From Steinernema hermaphroditum (taxonomy: Eukaryota; Nematoda; Chromadorea; Rhabditida; Steinernematidae): a DNA stretch of 64,000 nt. The stretch spans positions 18,040,653-18,104,652 of the forward strand of contig CM059621.1 of NCBI GenBank assembly GCA_030435675.1, read 5' to 3'. The notes under the pieces were generated by a model, which was not told the origin of the DNA, made no database searches, and was given only the letters and a program-made list of their open reading frames with translations. A program made the position numbers and the translations under genes. Below, one piece after another: positions 50,142 to 61,360 of the stretch. Each line of letters begins with the position of its first letter. Within the stretch, counting starts at the first letter, position 1.

Positions 50142-51271
50142 ATGGTGTCCCAAAATGACCGTTTTGCTACCATCGCTGATTAAAAGTGTGGAATGCCGAT
50201 TCCGGAAATTGAAAAGTTAAGGAAATTCCATTTTTTTCAAGTCCAGAGTTTTGTCGAACACTTTCAAGAGACAGGAGGAATCACTGTTTGCCAAATAAGT
50301 GGAAGACCGAGAACAGTCCAAAACAGCAAGGACCACAGAAGCCATTTGGAACAAGATCAAGCAGAATCTGGTCATATCCATAAGAAAACTGGTCGAATAA
50401 CAGGGAGTCATTGAGGGATCGCAGAGAAAATTTGTGAAAAGAAAATCGCGGACTCGACTCCTACAAGGTGACATACAGCTAGCTCTTGGACGATCAAAAT
50501 GAAAGCCGTAAGACAGGACAAGTGTCGGAAGATAAAGGTCGAAGTCCGCGGAGGGAGCATCCAGAAAATCCTGTTCTCGGATGAGAAGATTTTCATCGTT
50601 GATCCGGTGCGAAACACCCGGGATCACTGTGAACGTCTTCCGAAAGGCTCTCCCCGCAACGTCACCATCGAAAAGAGCCATTTCCCAAAGTCCATCATGG
50701 TTTGGGCCGGGGTGTTTCTGGACTTGGGAACGTAGAGCTCGTTTTCTTCGACGCCAATGAAAAAAAAGGTGACCTGCCATGGCGAGAACTGCCGAAACCT
50801 GGTTCTGAACGGCGTGGTGAAATCCTGGGCCCTAGCTCTGTCCCTCAACACCGCATGGACGTTTCAGCAGGACTGGACGCCTGGCCATGGAGTCAAGAAT
50901 ACCCTTGTCTCGTCACAGCCAACCATGTGAAGGAAGGATGTTGGGTCAAGAGGAAAGATATTTGGCTGCGGAACTCTCCGGTCCTCAACCCTCTCGACTT
51001 CGCTGTTTGGTCAGTCCTAGAGACAAACGTATGCGCTACAAGCCACGATAGTGTGAATTCCCTGGAGCGCTCTCTGAAGACCGCTTGGAAGGAAATCATG
51101 CCAAAAGTCACCGCGGGAATCCTGAAGAATTTCCAGAATCGTCTGAACGCCTTAATCAAACTGTCGAGGAGGGCATTTCGAACAGAGTTCAAGTATGTTG
51201 TACAGAATTTCCTCGCCAATCTTACAGTTATGAATTCATTTTGTTTCCTTGTCGTAAATGAAAAGTTATGA
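50142..51271 (+). pseudogene. Tc1/mariner transposase pseudogene (copy 2)
   Basis: The same broken transposase as copy 1, on the plus strand. The start ATG is at 50142, with an in-frame stop after MVSQNDRFATIAD. The first HTH and SGRPRT follow to about 50313, then a frame change. The catalytic part runs from 50499: LFSDEKIF with the first aspartate at 50580-50582, and SIMVWAGV. The second aspartate (50871-50873, FQQDWTPGH) and third (50996-50998, NPLDF) are in different frames, with 122 bases between them. The two extra bases near 50713 split the long frame of copy 1 into 78 and 189 codons. Because copy 1 is already broken elsewhere, this indel changes open-frame length but not function. Confidence 0.9.
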
Positions 51272-51280
51272 GCAGTTTTT

Positions 51281-51308
51281 CCACTTACAGTATTTATGCG
51301 CCACCCTG
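51281..51308. repeat. Terminal inverted repeat, right end of transposon copy 2
   Basis: 28 bp pairing with 49982-50009; TA at 51309-51310 follows, then tttactgtggac of the host monomer. Confidence 0.95.
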
Positions 51309-51845
51309 TATTTACTGTGGACTATCTTAGTTTCCTGCAAAACTTTCAATTCGAGACAGTTGAGGCCTTGTTCATACCAAAAGCTCTGCATCTGACCCTT
51401 CTGCTCCAAAGTACCATATCATTTTTATGATTGGATCTTGTAGAACTGCACGAGCCTGATCAAACGCGCCTATTCCCGTTGGGATTACTGTGGACTATCT
51501 TAGTTTCCTGCAAAACTTTCAATTCGAGACAGCAGGGCCAATGCTCATACCAAAAGCTCTGCATCTGACCCTCCTGCTCCAAAGTACCATAGTATTTTTA
51601 TGATTGGATCTTGTAGAACTGCACGAGCGTGATCAAACGCGCCTACTCCCGTTGGGATTACTGTGGACTATCTTAGTTTCCTGCAAAACTTTCAATTCGA
51701 GACAGCAGGGCCCTTGCTCATACCAAAAGCTCTGCATCTGACCCTCCTGCTCCAAAGTACCATAGCATTTTTATGATTGGATCTTGTAGAACTGCACGAG
51801 CCTGATCGAACGCGCCTACTCCCGCTGGATTTACTGTGGACTATC
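51309..51845 (-). repeat. 173-bp satellite array, complex subfamily, right of transposon copy 2
   Basis: About three minus monomers that match the left flank of copy 1 in order: cccttctgctcc with accatatcattttt (51396-51426), gggccaatgctc (51535), gcacgagcgtgatc (51620). One difference is seen: 51644 reads ctactcccg where the left arm has the attcccg form. The ttgtaag mark expected next is not seen; ttgaaag is found instead. Confidence 0.93.
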
Positions 51846-54800
51846 TTAGTTTCCTGCAAAACTTTCAGTTCGAGACAGCAGGGCCCCCGCTCATACCAAA
51901 AGCTCTGCATCTGACCCTCCTGCTCCAAAGTACCATAGCATTTTTATGATTGGATGTTGTAGAACTGCACGAGCCTGATCGAACGCGCCTACTCCCGTTG
52001 GGATTACTGTGGACTATCTTAGTTTCCTGCAAAACTTTCAATTCGAGACAGCAGGGCCCTTGCAGCAGGGCCCCCGCTCATACCAAAAGCTCTGCATCTG
52101 ACCCTCCTGCTCCAAAGTACCATAGCATTTTTATGATTGGATTTTGTTCTACTGCACGAGCCTGATCGAACGCGCCTACTCCCGTTGGGATTACTGTGGA
52201 CTATCTTAGTTTCCTGCAAAACTTTCAGTTCGAGACAGCAGGGCCCCCGCTCATACCAAAAGCTCTGCATCTGACCCTCCTGCTCCAAAGTACCATAGCA
52301 TTTTTATGATTGGATGTTGTAGAACTGCACGAGCCTGATCGAACGCGCCTACTCCCGTTGGGATTACTGTGGACTATCTTAGTTTCCTGCAAAACTTTCA
52401 ATTCGAGACAGCAGGGCCCCCGCTCATACCAAAAGCTCTGCATCTGACCCTCCTGCTCCAAAGTACCATAGCATTTTTATGATTGAATCTTGTTCTACTG
52501 CACGAGCCTGATCGAACGCGCCTACTCCCGTTGGGATTACTGTGGACTATCTTAGTTTCCTGCAAAACTTTCAGTTCGAGACAGCAGGGCCCCCGCTCAT
52601 ACCAAAAGCTCTGCATCTGACCCTCCTGCTCCAAAGTACCATAGCATTTTTATGATTGGATGTTGTAGAACTGCACGAGCCTGATCGAACGCGCCTACTC
52701 CCGTTGGGATTACTGTGGACTATCTTAGTTTCCTGCAAAACTTTCAATTCGAGACAGCAGGGCCCCCGCTCATACCAAAAGCTCTGCATCTGACCCTCCT
52801 GCTCCAAAGTACCATAGCATTTTTATGATTGAATCTTGTTCTACTGCACGAGCCTGATCGAACGCGCCTACTCCCGTTGGGTTTACTGTGGACTATCTTA
52901 GTTTCCTGCAAAACTTTCAATTCGAGACAGCAGGGCCCTTGCTCATACCAAAAGCTCTGCATCTGACCCTCCTGCTCCAAAGTACCATAGCATTTTTATG
53001 ATTGAATCTTGTAGAACTGCACGAGCCTGATCGAACGCGCCTACTCCCGTTGGGATTACTGTGGACTATCTTAGTTTCCTGCAAAACTTTCAGTTCGAGA
53101 CAGCAGGGCCCCCGCTCATACCAAAAGCTCTGCATCTGACCCTCCTGCTCCAAAGTACCATAGCATTTTTATGATTGGATGTTGTAGAACTGCACGAGCC
53201 TGATCGAACGCGCCTACTCCCGTTGGGATTACTGTGGACTATCTTAGTTTCCTGCAAAACTTTCAATTCGAGACAGCAGGGCCCCCGCTCATACCAAAAG
53301 CTCTGCATCTGACCCTCCTGCTCCAAAGTACCATAGCATTTTTATGATTGGATTTTGTTCTACTGCACGAGCCTGATCGAACGCGCCTACTCCCGTTGGG
53401 ATTACTGTGGACTATCTTAGTTTCCTGCAAAACTTTCAGTTCGAGACAGCAGGGCCCCCGCTCATACCAAAAGCTCTGCATCTGACCCTCCTGCTCCAAA
53501 GTACCATAGCATTTTTATGATTGAATGTTGTAGAACTGCACGAGCCTGATCGAACGCGCCTACTCCCGTTGGGATTACTGTGGACTATCTTAGTTTCCTG
53601 CAAAACTTTCAGTTCGAGACAGCAGGGCCCCCGCTCATACCAAAAGCTCTGCATCTGACCCTCCTGCTCCAAAGTACCATAGCATTTTTATGATTGGATG
53701 TTGTAGAACTGCACGAGCCTGATCGAACGCGCCTACTCCCGTTGGGATTACTGTGGACTATCTTAGTTTCCTGCAAAACTTTCAATTCGAGACAGCAGGG
53801 CCCCCGCTCATACCAAAAGCTCTGCATCTGACCCTCCTGCTCCAAAGTACCATAGCATTTTTATGATTGGATCTTGTTCTACTGCACGAGCCTGATCGAA
53901 CGCGCCTACTCCCGTTGGGATTACTGTGGACTATCTTAGTTTCCTGCAAAACTTTCAGTTCGAGACAGCAGGGCCCCCGCTCATACCAAAAGCTCTGCAT
54001 CTGACCCTCCTGCTCCAAAGTACCATAGCATTTTTATGATTGGATGTTGTAGAACTGCACGAGCCTGATCGAACGCGCCTACTCCCGTTGGGATTACTGT
54101 GGACTATCTTAGTTTCCTGCAAAGCTTTCAATTCGAGACAGCAGGGCCCCCGCTCATACCAAAAGCTCTGCATCTGACCCTCCTGCTCCAAAGTACCATA
54201 GCATTTTTATGATTGGATGTTGTTCTACTGCACGAGCCTGATCGAACGCGCCTACTCCCGTTGGGATTACTGTGGACTATCTTAGTTTCCTGCAAAACTT
54301 TCAGTTCGAGACAGCAGGGCCCCCGCTCATACCAAAAGCTCTGCATCTGACCCTCCTGCTCCAAAGTACCATAGCATTTTTATGATTGGATGTTGTAGAA
54401 CTGCACGAGCCTGATCGAACGCGCCTACTCCCGTTGGGATTACTGTGGACTATCTTAGTTTCCTGCAAAACTTTCAATTCGAGACAGCAGGGCCCTCGCT
54501 CATACCAAAAGCTCTGCATCTGACCCTCCTGCTCCAAAGTACCATAGCATTTTTATGATTGGATCTTGTAGAACTGCACGAGCCTGATCGAACGCGCCTA
54601 CTCCCGTTGGGATTACTGTGGACTATCTTAGTTTCCTGCAAAACTTTCAATTCGAGACAGCAGGGCCCTTGCAGCAGGGCCCCCGCTCATACCAAAAGCT
54701 CTGCATCTGACCCTCCTGCTCCAAAGTACCATAGCATTTTTATGATTGGATTTTGTTCTACTGCACGAGCCTGATCGAACGCGCCTACTCCCGTTGGGAT

Positions 54801-57500
54801 TACTGTGGACTATCTTAGTTTCCTGCAAAACTTTCAGTTCGAGACAGCAGGGCCCCCGCTCATACCAAAAGCTCTGCATCTGACCCTCCTGCTCCAAAGT
54901 ACCATAGCATTTTTATGATTGGATGTTGTAGAACTGCACGAGCCTGATCGAACGCGCCTACTCCCGTTGGGATTACTGTGGACTATCTTAGTTTCCTGCA
55001 AAACTTTCAATTCGAGACAGCAGGGCCCCCGCTCATACCAAAAGCTCTGCATCTGACCCTCCTGCTCCAAAGTACCATAGCATTTTTATGATTGGATGTT
55101 GTTCTACTGCACGAGCCTGATCGAACGCGCCTACTCCCGTTGGGATTACTGTGGACTATCTTAGTTTCCTGCAAAACTTTCAGTTCGAGACAGCAGGGCC
55201 CCCGCTCATACCAAAAGCTCTGCATCTGACCCTCCTGCTCCAAAGTACCATAGCATTTTTATGATTGAATCTTGTTCTACTGCACGAGCCTGATCGAACG
55301 CGCCTACTCCCGTTGGGATTACTGTGGACTATCTTAGTTTCCTGCAAAACTTTCAATTCGAGACAGCAGGGCCCCTGCTCATACCAAAAGCTCTGCATCT
55401 GACCCTCCTGCTCCAAAGTACCATAGCATTTTTATGATTGAATCTTGTTCTACTGCACGAGCCTGATCGAACGCGCCTACTCCCGTTGGGATTACTGTGG
55501 ACTATCTTAGTTTCCTGCAAAACTTTCAGTTCGAGACAGCAGGGCCCCCGCTCATACCAAAAGCTCTGCATCTGACCCTCCTGCTCCAAAGTACCATAGC
55601 ATTTTTATGATTGGATGTTGTAGAACTGCACGAGCCTGATCGAACGCGCCTACTCCCGTTGGGATTACTGTGGACTATCTTAGTTTCCTGCAAAACTTTC
55701 AATTCGAGACAGCAGGGCCCCCGCTCATACCAAAAGCTCTGCATCTGACCCTCCTGCTCCAAAGTACCATAGCATTTTTATGATTGGATCTTGTTCTACT
55801 GCACGAGCCTGATCGAACGCGCCTACTCCCGTTGGGATTACTGTGGACTATCTTAGTTTCCTGCAAAACTTTCAGTTCGAGACAGCAGGGCCCCCGCTCA
55901 TACCAAAAGCTCTGCATCTGACCCTCCTGCTCCAAAGTACCATAGCATTTTTATGATTGGATGTTGTAGAACTGCACGAGCCTGATCGAACGCGCCTACT
56001 CCCGTTGGGATTACTGTGGACTATCTTAGTTTCCTGCAAAACTTTCAGTTCGAGACAGCAGGGCCCCCGCTCATACCAAAAGCTCTGCATCTGACCCTCC
56101 TGCTCCAAAGTACCATAGCATTTTTATGATTGAATCTTGTTCTACTGCACGAGCCTGATCGAACGCGCCTACTCCCGTTGGGATTACTGTGGACTATCTT
56201 AGTTTCCTGCAAAACTTTCAGTTCGAGACAGCAGGGCCCCCGCTCATACCAAAAGCTCTGCATCTGACCCTCCTGCTCCAAAGTACCATAGCATTTTTAT
56301 GATTGGATGTTGTAGAACTGCACGAGCCTGATCGAACGCGCCTACTCCCGTTGGGATTACTGTGGACTATCTTAGTTTCCTGCAAAGCTTTCAATTCGAG
56401 ACAGCAGGGCCCCCGCTCATACCAAAAGCTCTGCATCTGACCCTCCTGCTCCAAAGTACCATAGCATTTTTATGATTGGATGTTGTAGAACTGCACGAGC
56501 CTGATCGAACGCGCCTACTCCCGTTGGGATTACTGTGGACTATCTTAGTTTCCTGCAAAACTTTCAGTTCGAGACAGTTGAGGCCTTGTTCATACCAAAA
56601 GCTCTGCATCTGACCCTCCTGCTCCAAAGTACCATAGCATTTTTATGATTGGATTTTGTTCTACTGCACGAGCCTGATCGAACGCGCCTACTCCCGTTGG
56701 GATTACTGTGGACTATCTTAGTTTCCTGCAAAACTTTCAGTTCGAGACAGCAGGGCCCCCGCTCATACCAAAAGCTCTGCATCTGACCCTCCTGCTCCAA
56801 AGTACCATAGCATTTTTATGATTGGATGTTGTAGAACTGCACGAGCCTGATCGAACGCGCCTACTCCCGTTGGGATTACTGTGGACTATCTTAGTTTCCT
56901 GCAAAGCTTTCAATTCGAGACAGCAGGGCCCCCGCTCATACCAAAAGCTCTGCATCTGACCCTCCTGCTCCAAAGTACCATAGCATTTTTATGATTGGAT
57001 GTTGTTCTACTGCACGAGCCTGATCGAACGCGCCTACTCCCGTTGGGATTACTGTGGACTATCTTAGTTTCCTGCAAAACTTTCAGTTCGAGACAGCAGG
57101 GCCCCCGCTCATACCAAAAGCTCTGCATCTGACCCTCCTGCTCCAAAGTACCATAGCATTTTTATGATTGAATCTTGTTCTACTGCACGAGCCTGATCGA
57201 ACGCGCCTACTCCCGTTGGGATTACTGTGGACTATCTTAGTTTCCTGCAAAACTTTCAGTTCGAGACAGCAGGGCCCCCGCTCATACCAAAAGCTCTGCA
57301 TCTGACCCTCCTGCTCCAAAGTACCATAGCATTTTTATGATTGGATGTTGTAGAACTGCACGAGCCTGATCGAACGCGCCTACTCCCGTTGGGATTACTG
57401 TGGACTATCTTAGTTTCCTGCAAAGCTTTCAATTCGAGACAGCAGGGCCCCCGCTCATACCAAAAGCTCTGCATCTGACCCTCCTGCTCCAAAGTACCAT
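51846..57500 (-). repeat. 173-bp satellite array, mixed subfamily, right arm (segment B')
   Basis: About 33 minus monomers equivalent to segment B: cagttcgag/caattcgag alternation, cccgttgggatt almost fixed, and trinucleotide states TCT and AGA with aacatcc, aagattc or aaaatcc. The rare change gcaaagcttt is found at 54119, 56383, 56901 and 57420, the last two exactly 519 bp (three monomers) apart and the second and third 518 bp apart. Two monomers carry the same 14-bp insertion at the G-rich site (52060 and 54669). Confidence 0.93.
52019..57236 (-). repeat. Candidate 15-monomer segmental duplication (2609 bp period)
   Basis: Two monomers with the same 14-bp insertion (repeating agcagggcccttgc) are 2609 bp apart, which is 15 x 173 + 14. 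Each also carries the rare gattttgttctactg (AAAATCC) site. The monomers that follow each of them agree in part (next monomer aacatcc in both, a minor gcaggggccc monomer four places on versus three places on), so the blocks have diverged or been shuffled. A third insertion-bearing monomer is at 21053 in the left arm. Confidence 0.6.
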
Positions 57501-60500
57501 AGCATTTTTATGATTGGATGTTGTCTTCTTGTGACTGCACGAGCCTGATCGAACGCGCCTACTCCCGTTGGGATTACTGTGGACTATCTTAGTTTCCTGC
57601 AAAACTTTCAGTTCGAGACAGCAGGGCCCCCGCTCATACCAAAAGCTCTGCATCTGACCCTCCTGCTCCAAAGTACCATAGCATTTTTATGATTGGATGT
57701 TGTTCTACTGCACGAGCCTGATCGAACGCGCCTACTCCCGTTGGGATTACTGTGGACTATCTTAGTTTCCTGCAAAACTTTCAGTTCGAGACAGCAGGGC
57801 CCCCGCTCATACCAAAAGCTCTGCATCTGACCCTCCTGCTCCAAAGTACCATAGCATTTTTATGATTGGATGTTGTTGTACTGCACGAGCCTGATCGAAC
57901 GCGCCTACTCCCGTTGGGATTACTGTGGACTATCTTAGTTTCCTGCAAAACTTTCAATTCGAGACAGCAGGGCCCCCGCTCATACCAAAAGCTCTGCATC
58001 TGACCCTCCTGCTCCAAAGTACCATAGCATTTTTATGATTGGATGTTGTTCTACTGCACGAGCCTGATCGAACGCGCCTACTCCCGTTGGGATTACTGTG
58101 GACTATCTTAGTTTCCTGCAAAACTTTCAGTTCGAGACAGCAGGGCCCCCGCTCATACCAAAAGCTCTGCATCTGACCCTCCTGCTCCAAAGTACCATAG
58201 CATTTTTATGATTGGATGTTGTTGTACTGCACGAGCCTGATCGAACGCGCCTACTCCCGTTGGGATTACTGTGGACTATCTTAGTTTCCTGCAAAACTTT
58301 CAGTTCGAGACAGCAGGGCCCCCGCTCATACCAAAAGCTCTGCATCTGACCCTCCTGCTCCAAAGTACCATAGCATTTTTATGATTGGATGTTGTAGAAC
58401 TGCACGAGCCTGATCGAACGCGCCTACTCCCGTTGGGATTACTGTGGACTATCTTAGTTTCCTGCAAAACTTTCAATTCGAGACAGCAGGGCCCCCGCTC
58501 ATACCAAAAGCTCTGCATCTGACCCTCCTGCTCCAAAGTACCATAGCATTTTTATGATTGGATGTTGTTGTACTGCACGAGCCTGATCGAACGCGCCTAC
58601 TCCCGTTGGGATTACTGTGGACTATCTTAGTTTCCTGCAAAACTTTCAGTTCGAGACAGCAGGGCCCCCGCTCATACCAAAAGCTCTGCATCTGACCCTC
58701 CTGCTCCAAAGTACCATAGCATTTTTATGATTGGATCTTGTTGTACTGCACGAGCCTGATCGAACGCGCCTACTCCCGTTGGGATTACTGTGGACTATCT
58801 TAGTTTCCTGCAAAACTTTCAGTTCGAGACAGCAGGGCCCCCGCTCATACCAAAAGCTCTGCATCTGACCCTCCTGCTCCAAAGTACCATAGCATTTTTA
58901 TGATTGGATGTTGTTGTACTGCACGAGCCTGATCGAACGCGCCTACTCCCGTTGGGATTACTGTGGACTATCTTAGTTTCCTGCAAAACTTTCAATTCGA
59001 GACAGCAGGGCCCCCGCTCATACCAAAAGCTCTGCATCTGACCCTCCTGCTCCAAAGTACCATAGCATTTTTATGATTGGATGTTGTTGTACTGCACGAG
59101 CCTGATCGAACGCGCCTACTCCCGTTGGGATTACTGTGGACTATCTTAGTTTCCTGCAAAACTTTCAGTTCGAGACAGCAGGGCCCCCGCTCATACCAAA
59201 AGCTCTGCATCTGACCCTCCTGCTCCAAAGTACCATAGCATTTTTATGATTGGATCTTGTAGAACTGCACGAGCCTGATCGAACGCGCCTACTCCCGTTG
59301 GGATTACTGTGGACTATCTTAGTTTCCTGCAAAACTTTCAGTTCGAGACAGCAGGGCCCCCGCTCATACCAAAAGCTCTGCATCTGACCCTCCTGCTCCA
59401 AAGTACCATAGCATTTTTATGATTGGATGTTGTAGTACTGCACGAGCCTGATCGAACGCGCCTACTCCCGTTGGGATTACTGTGGACTATCTTAGTTTCC
59501 TGCAAAACTTTCAGTTCGAGACAGCAGGGCCCCCGCTCATACCAAAAGCTCTGCATCTGACCCTCCTGCTCCAAAGTACCATAGCATTTTTATGATTGGA
59601 TGTTGTTGAACTGCACGAGCCTGATCGAACGCGCCTACTCCCGTTGGGATTACTGTGGACTATCTTAGTTTCCTGCAAAACTTTCAGTTCGAGACAGCAG
59701 GGCCCCCGCTCATACCAAAAGCTCTGCATCTGACCCTCCTGCTCCAAAGTACCATAGCATTTTTATGATTGGATCTTGTTGTAGAACTGCACGAGCCTGA
59801 TCGAACGCGCCTACTCCCGTTGGGATTACTGTGGACTATCTTAGTTTCCTGCAAAACTTTCAGTTCGAGACAGCAGGGCCCCCGCTCATACCAAAAGCTC
59901 TGCATCTGACCCTCCTGCTCCAAAGTACCATAGCATTTTTATGATTGGATGTTGTTGTACTGCACGAGCCTGATCGAACGCGCCTACTCCCGTTGGGATT
60001 ACTGTGGACTATCTTAGTTTCCTGCAAAACTTTCAGTTCGAGACAGCAGGGCCCCCGCTCATACCAAAAGCTCTGCATCTGACCCTCCTGCTCCAAAGTA
60101 CCATAGCATTTTTATGATTGGATGTTGTTGTACTGCACGAGCCTGATCGAACGCGCCTACTCCCGTTGGGATTACTGTGGACTATCTTAGTTTCCTGCAA
60201 AACTTTCAATTCGAGACAGCAGGGCCCCCGCTCATACCAAAAGCTCTGCATCTGACCCTCCTGCTCCAAAGTACCATAGCATTTTTATGATTGGATGTTG
60301 TTGTACTGCACGAGCCTGATCGAACGCGCCTACTCCCGTTGGGATTACTGTGGACTATCTTAGTTTCCTGCAAAACTTTCAGTTCGAGACAGCAGGGCCC
60401 CCGCTCATACCAAAAGCTCTGCATCTGACCCTCCTGCTCCAAAGTACCATAGCATTTTTATGATTGGATGTTGTTGTACTGCACGAGCCTGATCGAACGC

Positions 60501-61360
60501 GCCTACTCCCGTTGGGATTACTGTGGACTATCTTAGTTTCCTGCAAAACTTTCAGTTCGAGACAGCAGGGCCCCCGCTCATACCAAAAGCTCTGCATCTG
60601 ACCCTCCTGCTCCAAAGTACCATAGCATTTTTATGATTGGATGTTGTTGAACTGCACGAGCCTGATCGAACGCGCCTACTCCCGTTGGGATTACTGTGGA
60701 CTATCTTAGTTTCCTGCAAAACTTTCAGTTCGAGACAGCAGGGCCCCCGCTCATACCAAAAGCTCTGCATCTGACCCTCCTGCTCCAAAGTACCATAGCA
60801 TTTTTATGATTGGATCTTGTTGAACTGCACGAGCCTGATCGAACGCGCCTACTCCCGTTGGGATTACTGTGGACTATCTTAGTTTCCTGCAAAACTTTCA
60901 GTTCGAGACAGCAGGGCCCTTGCTCATACCAAAAGCTCTGCATCTGACCCTCCTGCTCCAAAGTACCATAGCATTTTTATGATTGGATGTTGTTGTACTG
61001 CACGAGCCTGATCGAACGCGCCTACTCCCGTTGGGATTACTGTGGACTATCTTAGTTTCCTGCAAAACTTTCAGTTCGAGACAGCAGGGCCCCCGCTCAT
61101 ACCAAAAGCTCTGCATCTGACCCTCCTGCTCCAAAGTACCATAGCATTTTTATGATTGGATCTTGTTGAACTGCACGAGCCTGATCGAACGCGCCTACTC
61201 CCGTTGGGATTACTGTGGACTATCTTAGTTTCCTGCAAAACTTTCAGTTCGAGACAGCAGGGCCCCCGCTCATACCAAAAGCTCTGCATCTGACCCTCCT
61301 GCTCCAAAGTACCATAGCATTTTTATGATTGGATGTTGTTGAACTGCACGAGCCTGATCG
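57501..61360 (-). repeat. 173-bp satellite array enriched for the ACA-type monomer
   Basis: About 22 minus monomers. Many have gttgttgtactgc, that is GT-ACA-AC AACATCC in monomer orientation, a state that is rare elsewhere (for example 32806). TCA-type monomers (gttgaactgc) are interspersed, and one ACT-type (gttgtagtactgc) is at 59431. A 6-bp longer site lies at 57523 (ttgtcttcttgtgactgc) and a 3-bp longer one at 59777 (cttgttgtagaactg). The cluster looks like a recent local expansion. Confidence 0.9.

Larger units (their letters stand above)
49982..51308 (+). mobile_element. Tc1/mariner-type DNA transposon, copy 2 (1327 bp, defective)
   Basis: Inverted copy of the element at 21809-23133, with the same 28-bp ends and the same TA target (49980-49981 and 51309-51310) in the same kind of monomer. 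The differences I see are two extra bases near 50713 (ggtgtttctgg against ggtttctgg) and one substitution near 50467. The flanking satellite also matches on both sides, so this copy arose by duplication of the whole locus, not by a second transposition. Confidence 0.95.
20840..52288. repeat. Large imperfect inverted repeat (palindrome) of satellite plus transposon
   Basis: The left arm (about 20840-37215) and right arm (37716-52288) are inverted copies. Anchors in order are: the 14-bp insertion monomer (21053 / 52060), gagcattggccc (21573 / 51535), transposon (21809-23133 / 49982-51308), agccgg (24177 / 48935), ttgtaag (24306 / 48805), switch (30838 / 47563), aagatg (31313 / 46921), and the CGA monomer (31944 / 46283). 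Arm lengths differ: 7.7 against 2.4 kb from transposon to switch, and 6.4 against 9.8 kb from switch to gap. Whole monomers and one transposon have therefore been gained or lost. Outer subfamilies suggest that the symmetry extends towards both window ends. Confidence 0.85.

Noticed and set aside
49982..51308. Independent second insertion of the first transposon family
   Set aside because: Both copies share the same TA target, the same monomer type and matching flanks over several monomers on each side, which indicates duplication of the locus.
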